Shown in pieces: positions 9,953 to 19,175 of a stretch of 64,000 bases of DNA (position 1 is its first letter; the number at the start of each line of letters is the position of its first letter). The DNA comes from Phytomonas francai (taxonomy: Eukaryota > Euglenozoa > Kinetoplastea > Trypanosomatida > Trypanosomatidae), in assembly GCA_001766655.1 (NCBI GenBank), contig MJCC01000004.1:745344-809343 (forward strand). The letters are read 5' to 3'. A program made the position numbers and the translations under genes. The notes under the pieces are model-generated. The model did not search any database and was not told where the DNA came from. It saw nothing but the letters and a program-made list of their open reading frames with translations.

Positions 9953-11323
9953 TCAGCAAGTAAAATAATCACCCACATTTTGCGGCATCACCTTCAAGTA
10001 GTTTCTGGCCTCTGCTTCGCTTTCACTACCGTGTAAATACTCGTAACATATAGTGCAGTATACTGTGGGGGTCTCCATCGAGAGCTCATCCCCATAAAGC
10101 GCGATCGTTGAGGGAAATTGATGGCACATTTGGCATCGCAGCACGCGGTCCTTTCGCCGCTTCGTGCGATGCGGGAACTGCTCGCGTTGCGTTCGGGGGC
10201 AGCTACGGAGGCAGTGAGGGCCTTGCAGGTAGAAATAATGCGTACAGCCACCGGCGTGCCGTAGAATACACATTTCACCCTGTTTAGCGCGCAGTTCGCC
10301 AAAGGTTACTTCGGCGGCGCTCCGAACTGGGCAGCGTTCGAAGGCAGCGTTTGCGCCGCGGCAAAGGGCCTGTGGTTCACCATCGGGAAGAGCGGAAGGC
10401 GCGCAACCCCTGATGACAGCACTCAGATCCTCATAGTCCGGTTCTTCGCGGTGCCGATCATCTATGTAGAACGTTTCTCCGATAAGTAGAAAGGCGTTCT
10501 TGGAAAGCGGAAAAGGTACCCTAGGGGTGCATGTGATTGCATCGAGAAGAGCTGTCAACTTTTGGCAGGAAAGCACCGCCCATGACTCCCATTCTTCTAT
10601 GGAGCCTGGCGCCAAAACCATAAACTCCCATCGATGGGTGTGCACCATGCAGAAGTCATCATCGGTGTCCGCTTTCGTCTGGATCGAATGATCCGTGAGG
10701 TTGTTCTCGGAGACTAACCGCTGATAAGAGGGCCACAAAAGTGCGTACTCGGGGTCGTAGCTTGTGAGAGGAATATTGGACGCACTAAATTCTTTATCCA
10801 CCTCGATCTCCTTCTCTTTGACTTTTTCAACCTTAACAAGGTATTGCAGCAGTTGGTCTTTATTCCCGAGCGTGTCGTACGTCTTTTGGATACACGGCAG
10901 CTGCCGCTCCACTTCACTTTCCACAACCTGAAGGACCTGCTCAGTTTTAGACAGGACTTTCCGCTTAACCGGCTGCGGTAACGGTCCCACATCCCGCTCC
11001 CACTCGCTAACCAGACGAGCCATTCTATCTTCAGAAGCTTTCAGTTGATTTTCTGCGTCGTTTATGGTGAAGAAAGGTCCTGAGGCGTCACCGCGCTGTT
11101 CAAGCATCACAGGCAGCTGCACAACTGTGCCTACAGGGAGTAACTCGTCTGCGGGAATGTCCTTAAGATTGTTATTCACAGCACGGAGATCTGATAATGG
11201 AATTTGAACATTATCGTACGCGATCTGCAAAAGCGTCGCGCTTCCCTCTTCAGCATCCCGTCGAGTTACAACGTACGTGAATGGATCCAGGGAGTAATAG
11301 GGAGAACTTTCCTGATCTAGCAT
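9953..11323 (-). CDS. SNAP50: snRNA-activating protein complex subunit SNAP50 (SNAPC3 family)
   Basis: Subunit of the SNAP complex, which in trypanosomatids binds the spliced-leader RNA promoter and so supports all trans-splicing. The 456-residue protein ends in a SNAPC3 domain: FLLIGETFYIDDRHRE (compare the family block with TFYND.R), GGCTHYFYL, then two cysteine pairs, CQMCHQFPSTIALYGDE and CTICYEYLHG, which form the zinc site typical of SNAPC3. The middle is helical and charged (about 90-200). Unusually, residues 16-71 read like a LysM module: TYVVTRRD, then TLLQIAYDNVQIPLSDLRAVN and a closing VGTVVQLP. The ATG at 11323 is the first in frame. The SNAPC3 call is strong; the LysM call is an inference from pattern. 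Confidence 0.85.
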   Translation of the reverse strand: MLDQESSPYYSLDPFTYVVTRRDAEEGSATLLQIAYDNVQIPLSDLRAVNNNLKDIPADELLPVGTVVQLPVMLEQRGDASGPFFTINDAENQLKASEDRMARLVSEWERDVGPLPQPVKRKVLSKTEQVLQVVESEVERQLPCIQKTYDTLGNKDQLLQYLVKVEKVKEKEIEVDKEFSASNIPLTSYDPEYALLWPSYQRLVSENNLTDHSIQTKADTDDDFCMVHTHRWEFMVLAPGSIEEWESWAVLSCQKLTALLDAITCTPRVPFPLSKNAFLLIGETFYIDDRHREEPDYEDLSAVIRGCAPSALPDGEPQALCRGANAAFERCPVRSAAEVTFGELRAKQGEMCILRHAGGCTHYFYLQGPHCLRSCPRTQREQFPHRTKRRKDRVLRCQMCHQFPSTIALYGDELSMETPTVYCTICYEYLHGSESEAEARNYLKVMPQNVGDYFTC

Positions 11324-12282
11324 GAAAAATTAGAATGACACCCTAATAAAATGAGCTTTACTAGTGAAATACCTCAGTGTTCCGCTGTTTCCTTTGTTAC
11401 CTTTTCCAAGACCCGTTCTTTTTTGAATAGACGAAGTTACTCCAAACACAGAGCTGTTAACTTGCCGCAAACGGAGACTGCCCTAGTATAATTGAAATCA
11501 GAAAGTGTATAGCAAGGTTTTCCTTTTCAAAAGATTCATAAATCAGTTGGATATTTTCATTTATCTAGATGTAATTTATGGCAATTAATTTGTATGCTTA
11601 GTGGATTTTATAGAGGAAAAAGGAAGGGTATCAAAGGGGTATCTATCTATCTATCGATAGAGAGAGATAAATATATCTATGTATGTATCAAGGACTCTTT
11701 ATTACCTTTTACTTACGTTTTATTTCCTTTTCTAGTTGCTTCCATACCAAGGGAAATGTGGAGTAATAAGAATGATAGCAACGATCCTGCATCATGGTCA
11801 ATAAATCGGCCATAAATACCAAATGACTAGATTTTTACGCCGCGCGATAACACAGTCTTCCTCACCTTCCTTTCCCACTAACATCGAAAAGTTTCATTCC
11901 TTCCAGTGTCTTTCTGCTTTATTGATCGTTTCTCTTAAGCAAAGAACGAGTATCGATATATATAAAAAGGTTTAAAGAGGTATCGTTTTGACATATCATT
12001 AAAGCAAATTTCACAGAATGCTGAATAGAATATTCAGCATTTTAAAATGCTGCACTTACCTTGGTCGCTTTCTTTTTTTTTTGCTAGTGGATAGGGGGGG
12101 ATGTTTTATCTGACACATATCCTAAGCAGGATCGAGCTATATAACAATGTTTACTTTCTATAAACCAAACAACAAATAAAATGAATAAAGGAGCTCCATC
12201 CCTTTACGTTAATGAGCGTATCTAGGAGGCAGAGGGATTTTGCCACATTTTATTTTCATTTTAAACCTTTCTCTTTTATGTT
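11324..12282. other. Intergenic with hairpin and CTAT repeat
   Basis: AT-rich spacer. It contains a short CTAT-type tetranucleotide tract near 11641-11656 and a perfect 11-bp inverted repeat at 12017-12041. No gene recognised. Confidence 0.6.
12017..12041. repeat. Perfect inverted repeat (11-bp arms, 3-base loop)
   Basis: Arm AATGCTGAATA at 12017-12027, loop GAA, and the exact complement at 12031-12041. It lies in the 3' region of the SNAP50-side spacer, about 260 bases upstream of the phosphatase stop, so it would be in an intergenic or UTR part of the transcript. Confidence 0.85.
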
Positions 12283-13293
12283 TCAGGTTCTGCCCAGCGC
12301 TTCCTCCTCATTGACTTGCGGAAGGACCACCTGGAAGTAAAAGTCCACCAGTTGATGCCGGAAGCCGATGTTGTCTAAGATATACATTCGCCCATTCTCT
12401 CGTAGCGTCTTGACGACAGCAATCGGGCTAATCTGTAGCATCTCCACAAGAAAAGCGCAGCATAAGGTAACGCTTCGATTGATGCCGCCAACACAGTGCA
12501 CGAAGACCTTTTCCTCCCGCTCCAGGATGTGTCTCATCAAATTTGCAAAAGGCTCGTAGTCGTGGTGCAGAATAAGGTAATCCGCGCGATCGTAGCACTC
12601 GAACGTGTGCACGTGAAAGTCCGCGACGAGGACGGGGTCGGTCTGGTCCGCCTGTGCGCAACAGTTGACGATGTGCCGAACCCCCGCCCCGCGCAGCGCC
12701 CGCAACGCCGCCGCGTCCGGGAGCCCGCCGAGGAAGACGCGGCCCTCCCAGAGCGGCGTCACCGCCGGCGCCGGCCGCGCCCGGTACGCCGCGTTCGTCC
12801 CGTCCAACTCGGCGTCGAGGCGGCGGCGCAGCCCGGCGAGGACCGGGGCCACCTGCGGCGTGAAGAGCAGCGAGGGCCCGCCCGCAAAGCAGAAGGGGGG
12901 GGCCGGGGGGGGGCCGCAGGGGGTCGCGCAGGGGGTCTCACACGGGGTGCCACACGGGGTCGCGCAGGGGGGGAGGCTGGCGCCGGAGGACGGGGGGGGC
13001 CGGGGCCCGTCCGCGCCCGCGTGCCCCCGCCGGTGGCTGCGGGAGACGACGGGCGTCGTCCAGCCCAGCGCGGGCTCCCCGCCCGAGACGCGGCGGCTCG
13101 CGAGCCCAGGGCCGGCGCCCCGCTGCACCCCGCTCGCGGCCTCGCCGGCGTCGTCGTCGTCGTCGTCGTCGAGGCCGAGGCGGCGCTCGACGTTGATGTA
13201 GGTGCCGGAGGAGCGCTTGGAGTCGAACTGGAGCAGGCACGCTGCCGAGCGGTCGCTGTTACACGTGGGTGGGGTACATGACCGGTTAAACAT
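12283..13293 (-). CDS. Dual-specificity protein phosphatase with low-complexity N-terminus
   Basis: Cysteine-based phosphatase acting on phospho-Tyr and phospho-Ser/Thr. In the 336-residue protein the catalytic P-loop HCVGGINRS is present with Cys at residue 267; a plausible general acid is D235, 32 residues upstream as in VHR-type enzymes. The catalytic domain spans about 165-325. The first ~130 residues are low complexity: an aspartate run (DDDDDDD), Gly/Pro/Arg-rich stretches and a repeated Thr-Pro-Cys motif. The N-terminal half is very GC-rich while the catalytic half is not. The ATG at 13293 lies four bases after a clear AG acceptor. The natural substrate cannot be told. Confidence 0.85.
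   Translation of the reverse strand: MFNRSCTPPTCNSDRSAACLLQFDSKRSSGTYINVERRLGLDDDDDDDAGEAASGVQRGAGPGLASRRVSGGEPALGWTTPVVSRSHRRGHAGADGPRPPPSSGASLPPCATPCGTPCETPCATPCGPPPAPPFCFAGGPSLLFTPQVAPVLAGLRRRLDAELDGTNAAYRARPAPAVTPLWEGRVFLGGLPDAAALRALRGAGVRHIVNCCAQADQTDPVLVADFHVHTFECYDRADYLILHHDYEPFANLMRHILEREEKVFVHCVGGINRSVTLCCAFLVEMLQISPIAVVKTLRENGRMYILDNIGFRHQLVDFYFQVVLPQVNEEEALGRT
12912..12975. repeat. Short tandem repeat encoding Thr-Pro-Cys units
   Basis: Roughly 12-base units within the phosphatase N-terminus encode ATPC, GTPC, ETPC, ATPC in series, giving evenly spaced cysteines in a Pro-rich linker. Confidence 0.7.
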
Positions 13294-13607
13294 TATCTAT
13301 AAAAAGAATGAAACTAAGTTGCATCAATGCGTCTATGCCATTCTAGACAGACAGACACACACGGTAGAGGGAAGGTGGTGAACAGTATAACAAAGTTACC
13401 CACTAGAGCTAGGTATCCTCCCCTTTTTTCCTTTTTTTTTTTTGATAAATATCTAAATATGAACAAGCTCGGCATTCATTTGAGTTGGATTTTCGTGTTA
13501 TTATTATTATTATTAAGATTACTACTAAGAAAATGACATCAAATGGATAACGGAAGGCTTAAGAAAGCAAACGCCAAAATCTACTCAGAAAGGCATAGAA
13601 TTTTTTT
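13294..13607. other. Intergenic
   Basis: Contains the phosphatase acceptor and a short ATT/TTA repeat near 13497-13516. Nothing else recognised. Confidence 0.5.
13297..13312 (-). promoter_or_regulatory. Trans-splice acceptor for the phosphatase mRNA
   Basis: On the minus strand a pyrimidine tract (ttcattctttttat) is followed by AG at 13298-13297, four bases before the ATG at 13293. This is the standard kinetoplastid acceptor layout and supports the chosen start. Confidence 0.6.
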
Positions 13608-13949
13608 TTAAAGCTCATGAAGCATATAGATGCGAGCTGCACGTCGGTGCTTTGGACTAAGCTTCTTCACCTTGCGGTCGTTCTTTATTGTCTGCACCAC
13701 CATGTTCTTTCGCTCATTTTCCTGCTTGCGTTGCGCATTTGCCTTGCGGGATTCCATCGCGCGCTTCTGCTCGGCGTTTATTTCATCACCAAGTTGCTTT
13801 GAAAGTTTACCCAGTCGCTGCTTTCGTTCCTTTTCCTTCATTTTCTTATCCCATTTTTTTGAGGGGGGTATTTTCGCAAGGGTAGAGTCTAGGCTCCTTT
13901 TTGCCTTTTTGGGTGGTTTTGAAAGCTTGCGTTGTTCTAATCCAGCCAT
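13608..13949 (-). CDS. Cgr1/CCDC86-family nucleolar protein
   Basis: Small basic coiled-coil protein of the Cgr1 family, needed for pre-rRNA processing and large-subunit assembly in the nucleolus. The frame runs up to 14042, but the upstream part is hydrophobic UTR-like sequence; I start at the internal ATG (13949), giving 113 residues beginning MAGLEQRKLSKPPKKAKR. The body is a long Lys/Arg/Glu helix with the family-type blocks KKWDKKMKEKERKQR, RKQENERKNMVVQTI and KVKKLSPKHRRAARIY, comparable to the C-terminus of human CCDC86. The family assignment is by pattern; the start choice is inference. Confidence 0.72.
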   Translation of the reverse strand: MAGLEQRKLSKPPKKAKRSLDSTLAKIPPSKKWDKKMKEKERKQRLGKLSKQLGDEINAEQKRAMESRKANAQRKQENERKNMVVQTIKNDRKVKKLSPKHRRAARIYMLHEL

Positions 13950-14333
13950 TTTTATCAATAATGTCTTGATGGAAAAAATAAAATAAAACCAATTACACAC
14001 CATGTATAAGATATACACGCGTGAAATGAGAGAAAGCGCCATGTCATTTAGCTAAGGAACATCTTATGAAATCATAACGGGAGATCTGTGGTGTATCCTC
14101 AACGATTCAGTAGCAGACGTCTGTGCCGGCTAACAATTTGAAACTTACTTTAAATGTTTTGTACATTCACGTCAATTCAATGAATCACATGCTTTATTTA
14201 CCTTGAGATTTAAGATTAAAGTGGTCCCTTTTGGAACCCCTGTCGGAGGCATACAAGGAAATTGATAACGAAAAAAAGACATCATAACTTTTCCACAGCT
14301 ATGCAACTTGCAAATGTCTATGGTTGATTGAAG
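13950..14333. other. Intergenic
   Basis: AT-rich spacer between Sec63 and the Cgr1-like gene. Nothing recognised. Confidence 0.5.
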
Positions 14334-15827
14334 TTAGATTGTCTTGTGTGTCTGTGAAGCACTCGAACGCGCTTTATTCTCCTGCATCATCTGTTTCCTA
14401 ACGTGGTTGGCGTAACGCCGGTACACGAGTTGAATATCGGGTTCAATTGCATCCACCAGTTCCGAAACGCGCTGCGGCATTTCTATGATCTGGGCTATAC
14501 AGTTCTTGCTAGGTTTGTTGCCCTTAATGTAAATCATATCCAGTAAGTCATACATGTCTTGATGGAGATTCAAAAGTTTTTTAACGCTTGGCAGATTGGC
14601 GCCGCTCATAAGTTCCTGCAGCTTATTCAGGGCGTTATCCACTTGGATGGTGTGCTGCATGAACAAATACCGCGTGGCGCGATACTCGGATTGTGTAAGC
14701 AGTTTCGTAGGCTCTCCAGGGGAGAACGACATTTTTGAGAGCCGTTCCTCGGTCATGCGCGTGAAATTTTCTACAATCTGCACGCCGTTGTTCACCATGG
14801 CGGCGTGCAAAATTTCAATATCCTGCTCGCGCAAACCAAGCCCAAGCAGCATATTGCGGTTGTTGGCAGAGTCGATGCACCGCTGAACAAAATTCAGCAG
14901 TGGTGGGAAGTTGTTGACGACACTTTCATTCACGTAGGAGGGCACTATTCTAAGAGAGATGAGGATATCTAGAATGGCCCGTCGGGAATCACGCCGCTCG
15001 ATGTACTTTGGATCCTCAGGGATGCCGAAGTGCATCATAAAACGCGCTACCCGTTCCTTGTCTAAGCGAATTTGCGATAAAAGCTTAGGAAGCTGTCTGT
15101 CCTTTGTGAATTTAAACCACACAAATATCGGCAACGCGATCAAGATGCCGAGCAGGCTAAATAGCACCAGCCCGTCGTGTTCGCGAGACGTCATGAAGCG
15201 TGGTAGCGCGACGCCTACCGCGTAATCATTAAAGTTTTGCGCCTCTTCTTTTTCAAAGGCCTCACGGTCGACAAGGACTTTATACGCACGCCGCACTTGT
15301 ATGTAGATGCCCCGAGCCTCCTCCGTCTTGTTGTGATCGGGGTGGTAGCGCTTTGAGAGGGTGCGGTAGGCCTTCTTGATGTCCGCCATGGTAGACGACT
15401 TCGGCAGCTCCAGAACGGCGTACGCGTCGAAGGTGAGCGTGCTGTACATCGTCGAAGAGAACAGGATAAACCACAGAAGCGGCACGAAGATACGCGGCCG
15501 GAAGACGTATTTTAGAAACTTTGGCAACACGCAACGCACAAAGAAAACCTTCTCTTTCATACATAACTTAGCTCCGGCAATTATCATGCTTGGGTCCTGT
15601 ACAATTTCCTTTACGACAGAGGGCAGGTATGTTAGGGAATCCCATATATCGCTGATCGGGTTGACCATAGACATCTGCATCTTCTTCGGGGCGCATCTGT
15701 ACAGATAGATGCTCCGGATTTTACCAATAATCCATGGTATGTACAAAAGGATGAGAATCACTGATGCGATCGCGAAGAGGAAGGAAATGAAGCTCTCGTT
15801 GCTGCTACCTATGCCCCCTTCAGCCAT
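14334..15827 (-). CDS. SEC63: Sec63, ER translocon J-protein
   Basis: ER membrane co-chaperone that recruits BiP to the Sec61 channel for post-translational translocation. The 497-residue protein shows an N-terminal membrane helix (about 12-34), a second (about 110-130), a J domain (about 135-200) with the HPD motif at 162-164 (RYHPDHNKTEE), a third helix (about 220-240) and a C-terminal Brl/Sec63 helical domain. This is the topology of Sec63, with the J domain between the second and third helices. It is shorter than yeast Sec63 (about 660) because it lacks the long acidic tail. The ATG at 15827 is the first in frame. Confidence 0.9.
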   Translation of the reverse strand: MAEGGIGSSNESFISFLFAIASVILILLYIPWIIGKIRSIYLYRCAPKKMQMSMVNPISDIWDSLTYLPSVVKEIVQDPSMIIAGAKLCMKEKVFFVRCVLPKFLKYVFRPRIFVPLLWFILFSSTMYSTLTFDAYAVLELPKSSTMADIKKAYRTLSKRYHPDHNKTEEARGIYIQVRRAYKVLVDREAFEKEEAQNFNDYAVGVALPRFMTSREHDGLVLFSLLGILIALPIFVWFKFTKDRQLPKLLSQIRLDKERVARFMMHFGIPEDPKYIERRDSRRAILDILISLRIVPSYVNESVVNNFPPLLNFVQRCIDSANNRNMLLGLGLREQDIEILHAAMVNNGVQIVENFTRMTEERLSKMSFSPGEPTKLLTQSEYRATRYLFMQHTIQVDNALNKLQELMSGANLPSVKKLLNLHQDMYDLLDMIYIKGNKPSKNCIAQIIEMPQRVSELVDAIEPDIQLVYRRYANHVRKQMMQENKARSSASQTHKTI

Positions 15828-16574
15828 TGTCGGGCTAAATTCTGGATTCGATTTCGGAGAATACGCACAGTGTATGATCGACAGTTAGTAAATTAAGTTT
15901 TAAAAATTTCCAATATGATTTTCGACTTGAAATTCCAGAACAAGCAATTTATACACAATCCGTTAAAAATTTGATCGAGTGTTTTTCTTTAGTAATGCGT
16001 TGAAATTAAGTTTGGCCCTACTTTTCTGAAATTTAATTACCTAAAGAAGGTAAACACCTTTATATAACGAATATGCTTCCTGGGATCTTCCTATCAACAC
16101 TAGAAAACAAAAAGAGAATAAATAAGCTATGGCTGGTGTTGGTTCGCATACCCCCCCCCCCTTCAATATCAGCGATATTTTCATCCCAAGGTTTGACAAG
16201 AAAATCGAGACATGATATTCCATTCTAATAGTTTAAGAAGTTCACAATGTGAAGCTCAAAATCTCTGAGTTTTGCACTTTCTCCATACCCTTGTAGACTT
16301 CTCACCTCATGATTTTAGGTTCCGAATTTATCCAGTAGGAGAACCTAATAGAGTACTATCGATTGATAGTGTCGGTATTCAATTAATGTAGCCCTTTGCG
16401 TTTGAGTGGCATTGTGCCCCCCTTTAACTGCTGGATCATAAGATCTCAGTTGACCTCGTAGAATTATCCTCCTCTCTATTTTCGTCATTGATGTGGTGAA
16501 TAGTTTCCAGGGGTTCTCAAACGGGGCGTTCACCCCAATATTACACCGTCAGGAGCTGATTGATTTTTTTCCCC
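15828..16574. other. Intergenic with C11 run
   Basis: AT-rich spacer with an 11-base C run at 16151-16161. Short frames here are not convincing. No RNA gene seen. Confidence 0.5.
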
Positions 16575-17438
16575 CTAAGTTTTAAAAAAGACGACGGGCT
16601 CGTCGAGTGTTGTAGTGCCCGTGAACGGCATGTCATGTGCAAAGTCCTGCGGAACGTACCGCGAGGGTGGTGGCAGCACGCGATCCAGAAACCCGTAGGT
16701 CGCGAGAAAAGACGCCACTAATGAGCCATTAAAGAGATGGAAAGTCGTCTCTCTCTTCACGCCAGTTGCTAAATATTCCCGCATCACCTCCATTTCGCGC
16801 AGCCGTTCGACTTGATCGTTGATCGCTTGCGGCGTCTGGGAGCGGCGCACCATATCTCGTACCTTACGGCGCTTCTTATTCATGTTCACGCAAAATTCAT
16901 AGTACTTATGCTCCTGACCACTACGCATGCTAGCAGAAAAAAGATACCAAGGCTGCGGTGTATTTTTGCTGACTTCTTCCATGAAAATATTCGCGATATC
17001 CGTGCTCGGGGGCTGAACCCCTTCGCCCAGATTCAGCTTCCTCACCGCGGCGCCTCGTGGTCGTCGGGAGTCCAAAAACGCGTCCAGCGGTTCTTCGTGG
17101 ACGCCTGCGGGATCGCAGTAAACGAGGTGCGGCTTGCTGCCTCCCCGCATGATAATAAACCCAACATCATCCCACGCACTCTTGAGAAGGACCTTTGACA
17201 GGAGGCTGTAGAGCTTCTGCGTCCACGCCGGCAGGACATACCAGCGATTGCAGAGGACTACAACGTCCCCGGTTTCGAACTTGGACGGGTGAATCGGCAG
17301 GACATTCCACGTCGAGCGGTAGTACATATCCCGGGACTCGGCCACGATGAGAAAGGCCAGCGGAAGGGCCTGGAGGATGGCCTTGGTGTGCACTTTAAAC
17401 CACACCGACCAGGGCATCCGGGGCCCGATATCCGCCAT
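16575..17438 (-). CDS. Unknown protein, possible catalytically dead permuted papain-like (YiiX/NlpC) fold
   Basis: I do not recognise an orthologue. The 287-residue protein has an N-terminal hydrophobic segment (about 17-32), then FETGDVVVLCNRW, WDDVGFIIMRGG, PHLVYCDPAGVHEEPLDAFL, and near the C-terminus FNGSLVASFLATYGFLD. This order resembles the circularly permuted papain-like fold (YiiX/NlpC-P60 group), where a GD motif, an HVGI motif and a late Cys-Ser-x-L-V motif occur. Here Asp stands at the expected catalytic His and Gly at the expected Cys, so if the fold is right the protein is probably inactive and structural or lipid-binding. The central part (about 165-225) is charged and helical. 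Fold assignment is an inference from motif order. Confidence 0.6.
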   Translation of the reverse strand: MADIGPRMPWSVWFKVHTKAILQALPLAFLIVAESRDMYYRSTWNVLPIHPSKFETGDVVVLCNRWYVLPAWTQKLYSLLSKVLLKSAWDDVGFIIMRGGSKPHLVYCDPAGVHEEPLDAFLDSRRPRGAAVRKLNLGEGVQPPSTDIANIFMEEVSKNTPQPWYLFSASMRSGQEHKYYEFCVNMNKKRRKVRDMVRRSQTPQAINDQVERLREMEVMREYLATGVKRETTFHLFNGSLVASFLATYGFLDRVLPPPSRYVPQDFAHDMPFTGTTTLDEPVVFFKT

Positions 17439-17818
17439 GGCACCTCTGCGTCTTGGCGGTTGAGACTAAACTTAAATGGTTCGGAAAAAAAAATAAGGAA
17501 AACGGGGGAAAAGAATGATATTTAGTCAGGACATCATCATACAGGCGGAAAGGGAGGGGCCCCCCTTTGATACTTCTTCGTAAATACCAAAACGATGATG
17601 TGCATTTTTTTTTTCGATACTTGCCGGTACCACACCCCATGACGTTCCCAAAAAGTTGCGTAAACGTGTTCTGCGCCTGCACACACATACCCCAATAATA
17701 ATAATGATAATAATAATAACACTCTACACACAAACTGCATCAAGGCCGCTTTCCAGCAGTGGGTTGCCATCTTCGTTTATTTATGTATTATTACCATTGT
17801 ATCGATGCGCGAGTGGTT
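17439..17818. other. Intergenic
   Basis: Short AATA/AATG trinucleotide-like repeat near 17694-17720; otherwise ordinary spacer. Confidence 0.5.
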
Positions 17819-18877
17819 TTACCGTAAGAGGGCTTCCCCGGCCTTGACGACATCGCCACGTTTGCATTGAAACTTCGCGCTCTCCGGAACGTCCATCATC
17901 AGCACCAGCGAGGAGCCCCAGAGGAAGACCCCCACAGGACTTCCCGCCCTCAGCAGTGGATGCACGCGGTACTTTGAAAAGACGGCGTAGTCCGGCGGGT
18001 CGAGGAAATTCGTGCGAACGTGCTCGTCAAAGCTCAACCGCATTTTTCCCGTCAGGGTGCTCCCGATCATGGCCAAAAAGACATTTTCCGCCCCGTCTAC
18101 GGCGCGCCCGCGGAGGATAAGGCGCTCGTTTAACGCGAGGACGCCCGGCAGCCAGTGGTAGCCGGCGACCGTCGTCGGAAGAAGGCCCCCCGGGACGTAG
18201 ACGCTTTCCTCGCAAAAAAAACCCACGGGCGCGAGGACGTGGTGGAAATCGCGCATCCGCAGGTGAATCACCGCGGCGACGCGTTTGAGGCCGGCCGGCG
18301 GGCTCGCCGGCGCGATTCGGAAGAGCGCGCGCGCGCCGTAGGTGAAGCCTTTCACGCGAAATAAAACGTCCTCGTCGTCCTCCGCGATGGCCTCGACGAG
18401 CTCCACGATCACGCCATCGCAGGGCGAGATCGCGAGCGCGTTCGCGTCGATCGGCCGGCACTCCGGCCTCCACGCGCGCGTGTAAAAGTCCTGCAGGGAG
18501 TCGAATTGATTTTCAAGCGCCTCTGAAAGATCGATCTGGCAAAGCCGCACGAGGACATTAATAAGGGCGTGGTGAACGCTCGGGGAGAGCGTCCCCGTAT
18601 CAGCCAAGCTGCCAAAAAAGTTTGAAATGCGATTGATCGGAAGCATCCAGAAGAAATCCATCAAGCTCGGCGAGCAATAAAAATAGCCTGAGGCATTGCC
18701 ATACTTTTGGGCTTCCCAGCCCGCCAATTGGTACATTAAAACGAGGTAGCTCACGGTGCCTATCGCACCGATACCAAAGATGTAATGATACAAATAACGG
18801 CGTAGTGGATTTCCCATCCTAGACTCCGAGTGCTTCTTGTAGAAGCGGAGCATGTAGGAGCTCCTCAACAACCCCAT
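17819..18877 (-). CDS. PSD: Phosphatidylserine decarboxylase
   Basis: Converts phosphatidylserine to phosphatidylethanolamine, normally at the mitochondrial inner membrane. The 352-residue proenzyme has an N-terminal membrane helix (about 30-50, GIGAIGTVSYLVLMYQLAGW), then the decarboxylase domain: AISPCDGVIVEL with the triad Asp, MRDFHHVLAPVGFFCEE with the triad His, and the self-cleavage site WGSS at 320-323 near the C-terminus. Cleavage between Gly321 and Ser322 would yield the pyruvoyl alpha chain of about 31 residues. Yeast and mammalian mitochondrial enzymes have LGST here; GSS variants are known in other lineages. The middle of the gene is GC-rich. No frame damage seen. Confidence 0.9.
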   Translation of the reverse strand: MGLLRSSYMLRFYKKHSESRMGNPLRRYLYHYIFGIGAIGTVSYLVLMYQLAGWEAQKYGNASGYFYCSPSLMDFFWMLPINRISNFFGSLADTGTLSPSVHHALINVLVRLCQIDLSEALENQFDSLQDFYTRAWRPECRPIDANALAISPCDGVIVELVEAIAEDDEDVLFRVKGFTYGARALFRIAPASPPAGLKRVAAVIHLRMRDFHHVLAPVGFFCEESVYVPGGLLPTTVAGYHWLPGVLALNERLILRGRAVDGAENVFLAMIGSTLTGKMRLSFDEHVRTNFLDPPDYAVFSKYRVHPLLRAGSPVGVFLWGSSLVLMMDVPESAKFQCKRGDVVKAGEALLR

Positions 18878-19175
18878 TTCCCCCTTGTTGATCCTTGTTC
18901 TATACCGGTTTATTTTCCTTAATTTTATTTCCTTCGTCGTTAGTTATGCATGGGATGCTCCCCACTTACCTACGGCCGCAATAGAAGAGGAGCTGGATGG
19001 AAAGAATTATCGCACATATTCCGTTAATCAGTCAGCTCTTGGTCTCATGCAGTTTTTTTTTTTTTTAATTCCCTCATCGCCCCCTTTTATTTTCCTATTT
19101 GTGGTATGTATGTTTGTGCAACCTATTGTAATAGTCATGCACGATGGGAAGTATATATATATATATATATATATC
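18878..19175. other. Short intergenic with (TA)n
   Basis: AT-rich spacer carrying a TA run at 19152-19174 directly after the Oxa1-like stop region. Confidence 0.5.
19152..19174. repeat. (TA)n microsatellite
   Basis: Uninterrupted TA dinucleotides, immediately downstream of the Oxa1-like gene on its transcript. Confidence 0.9.

Noticed and set aside
12496..13281. 261-codon plus-strand open frame
   Set aside because: Antisense to the phosphatase N-terminus; low-complexity translation with no domain.
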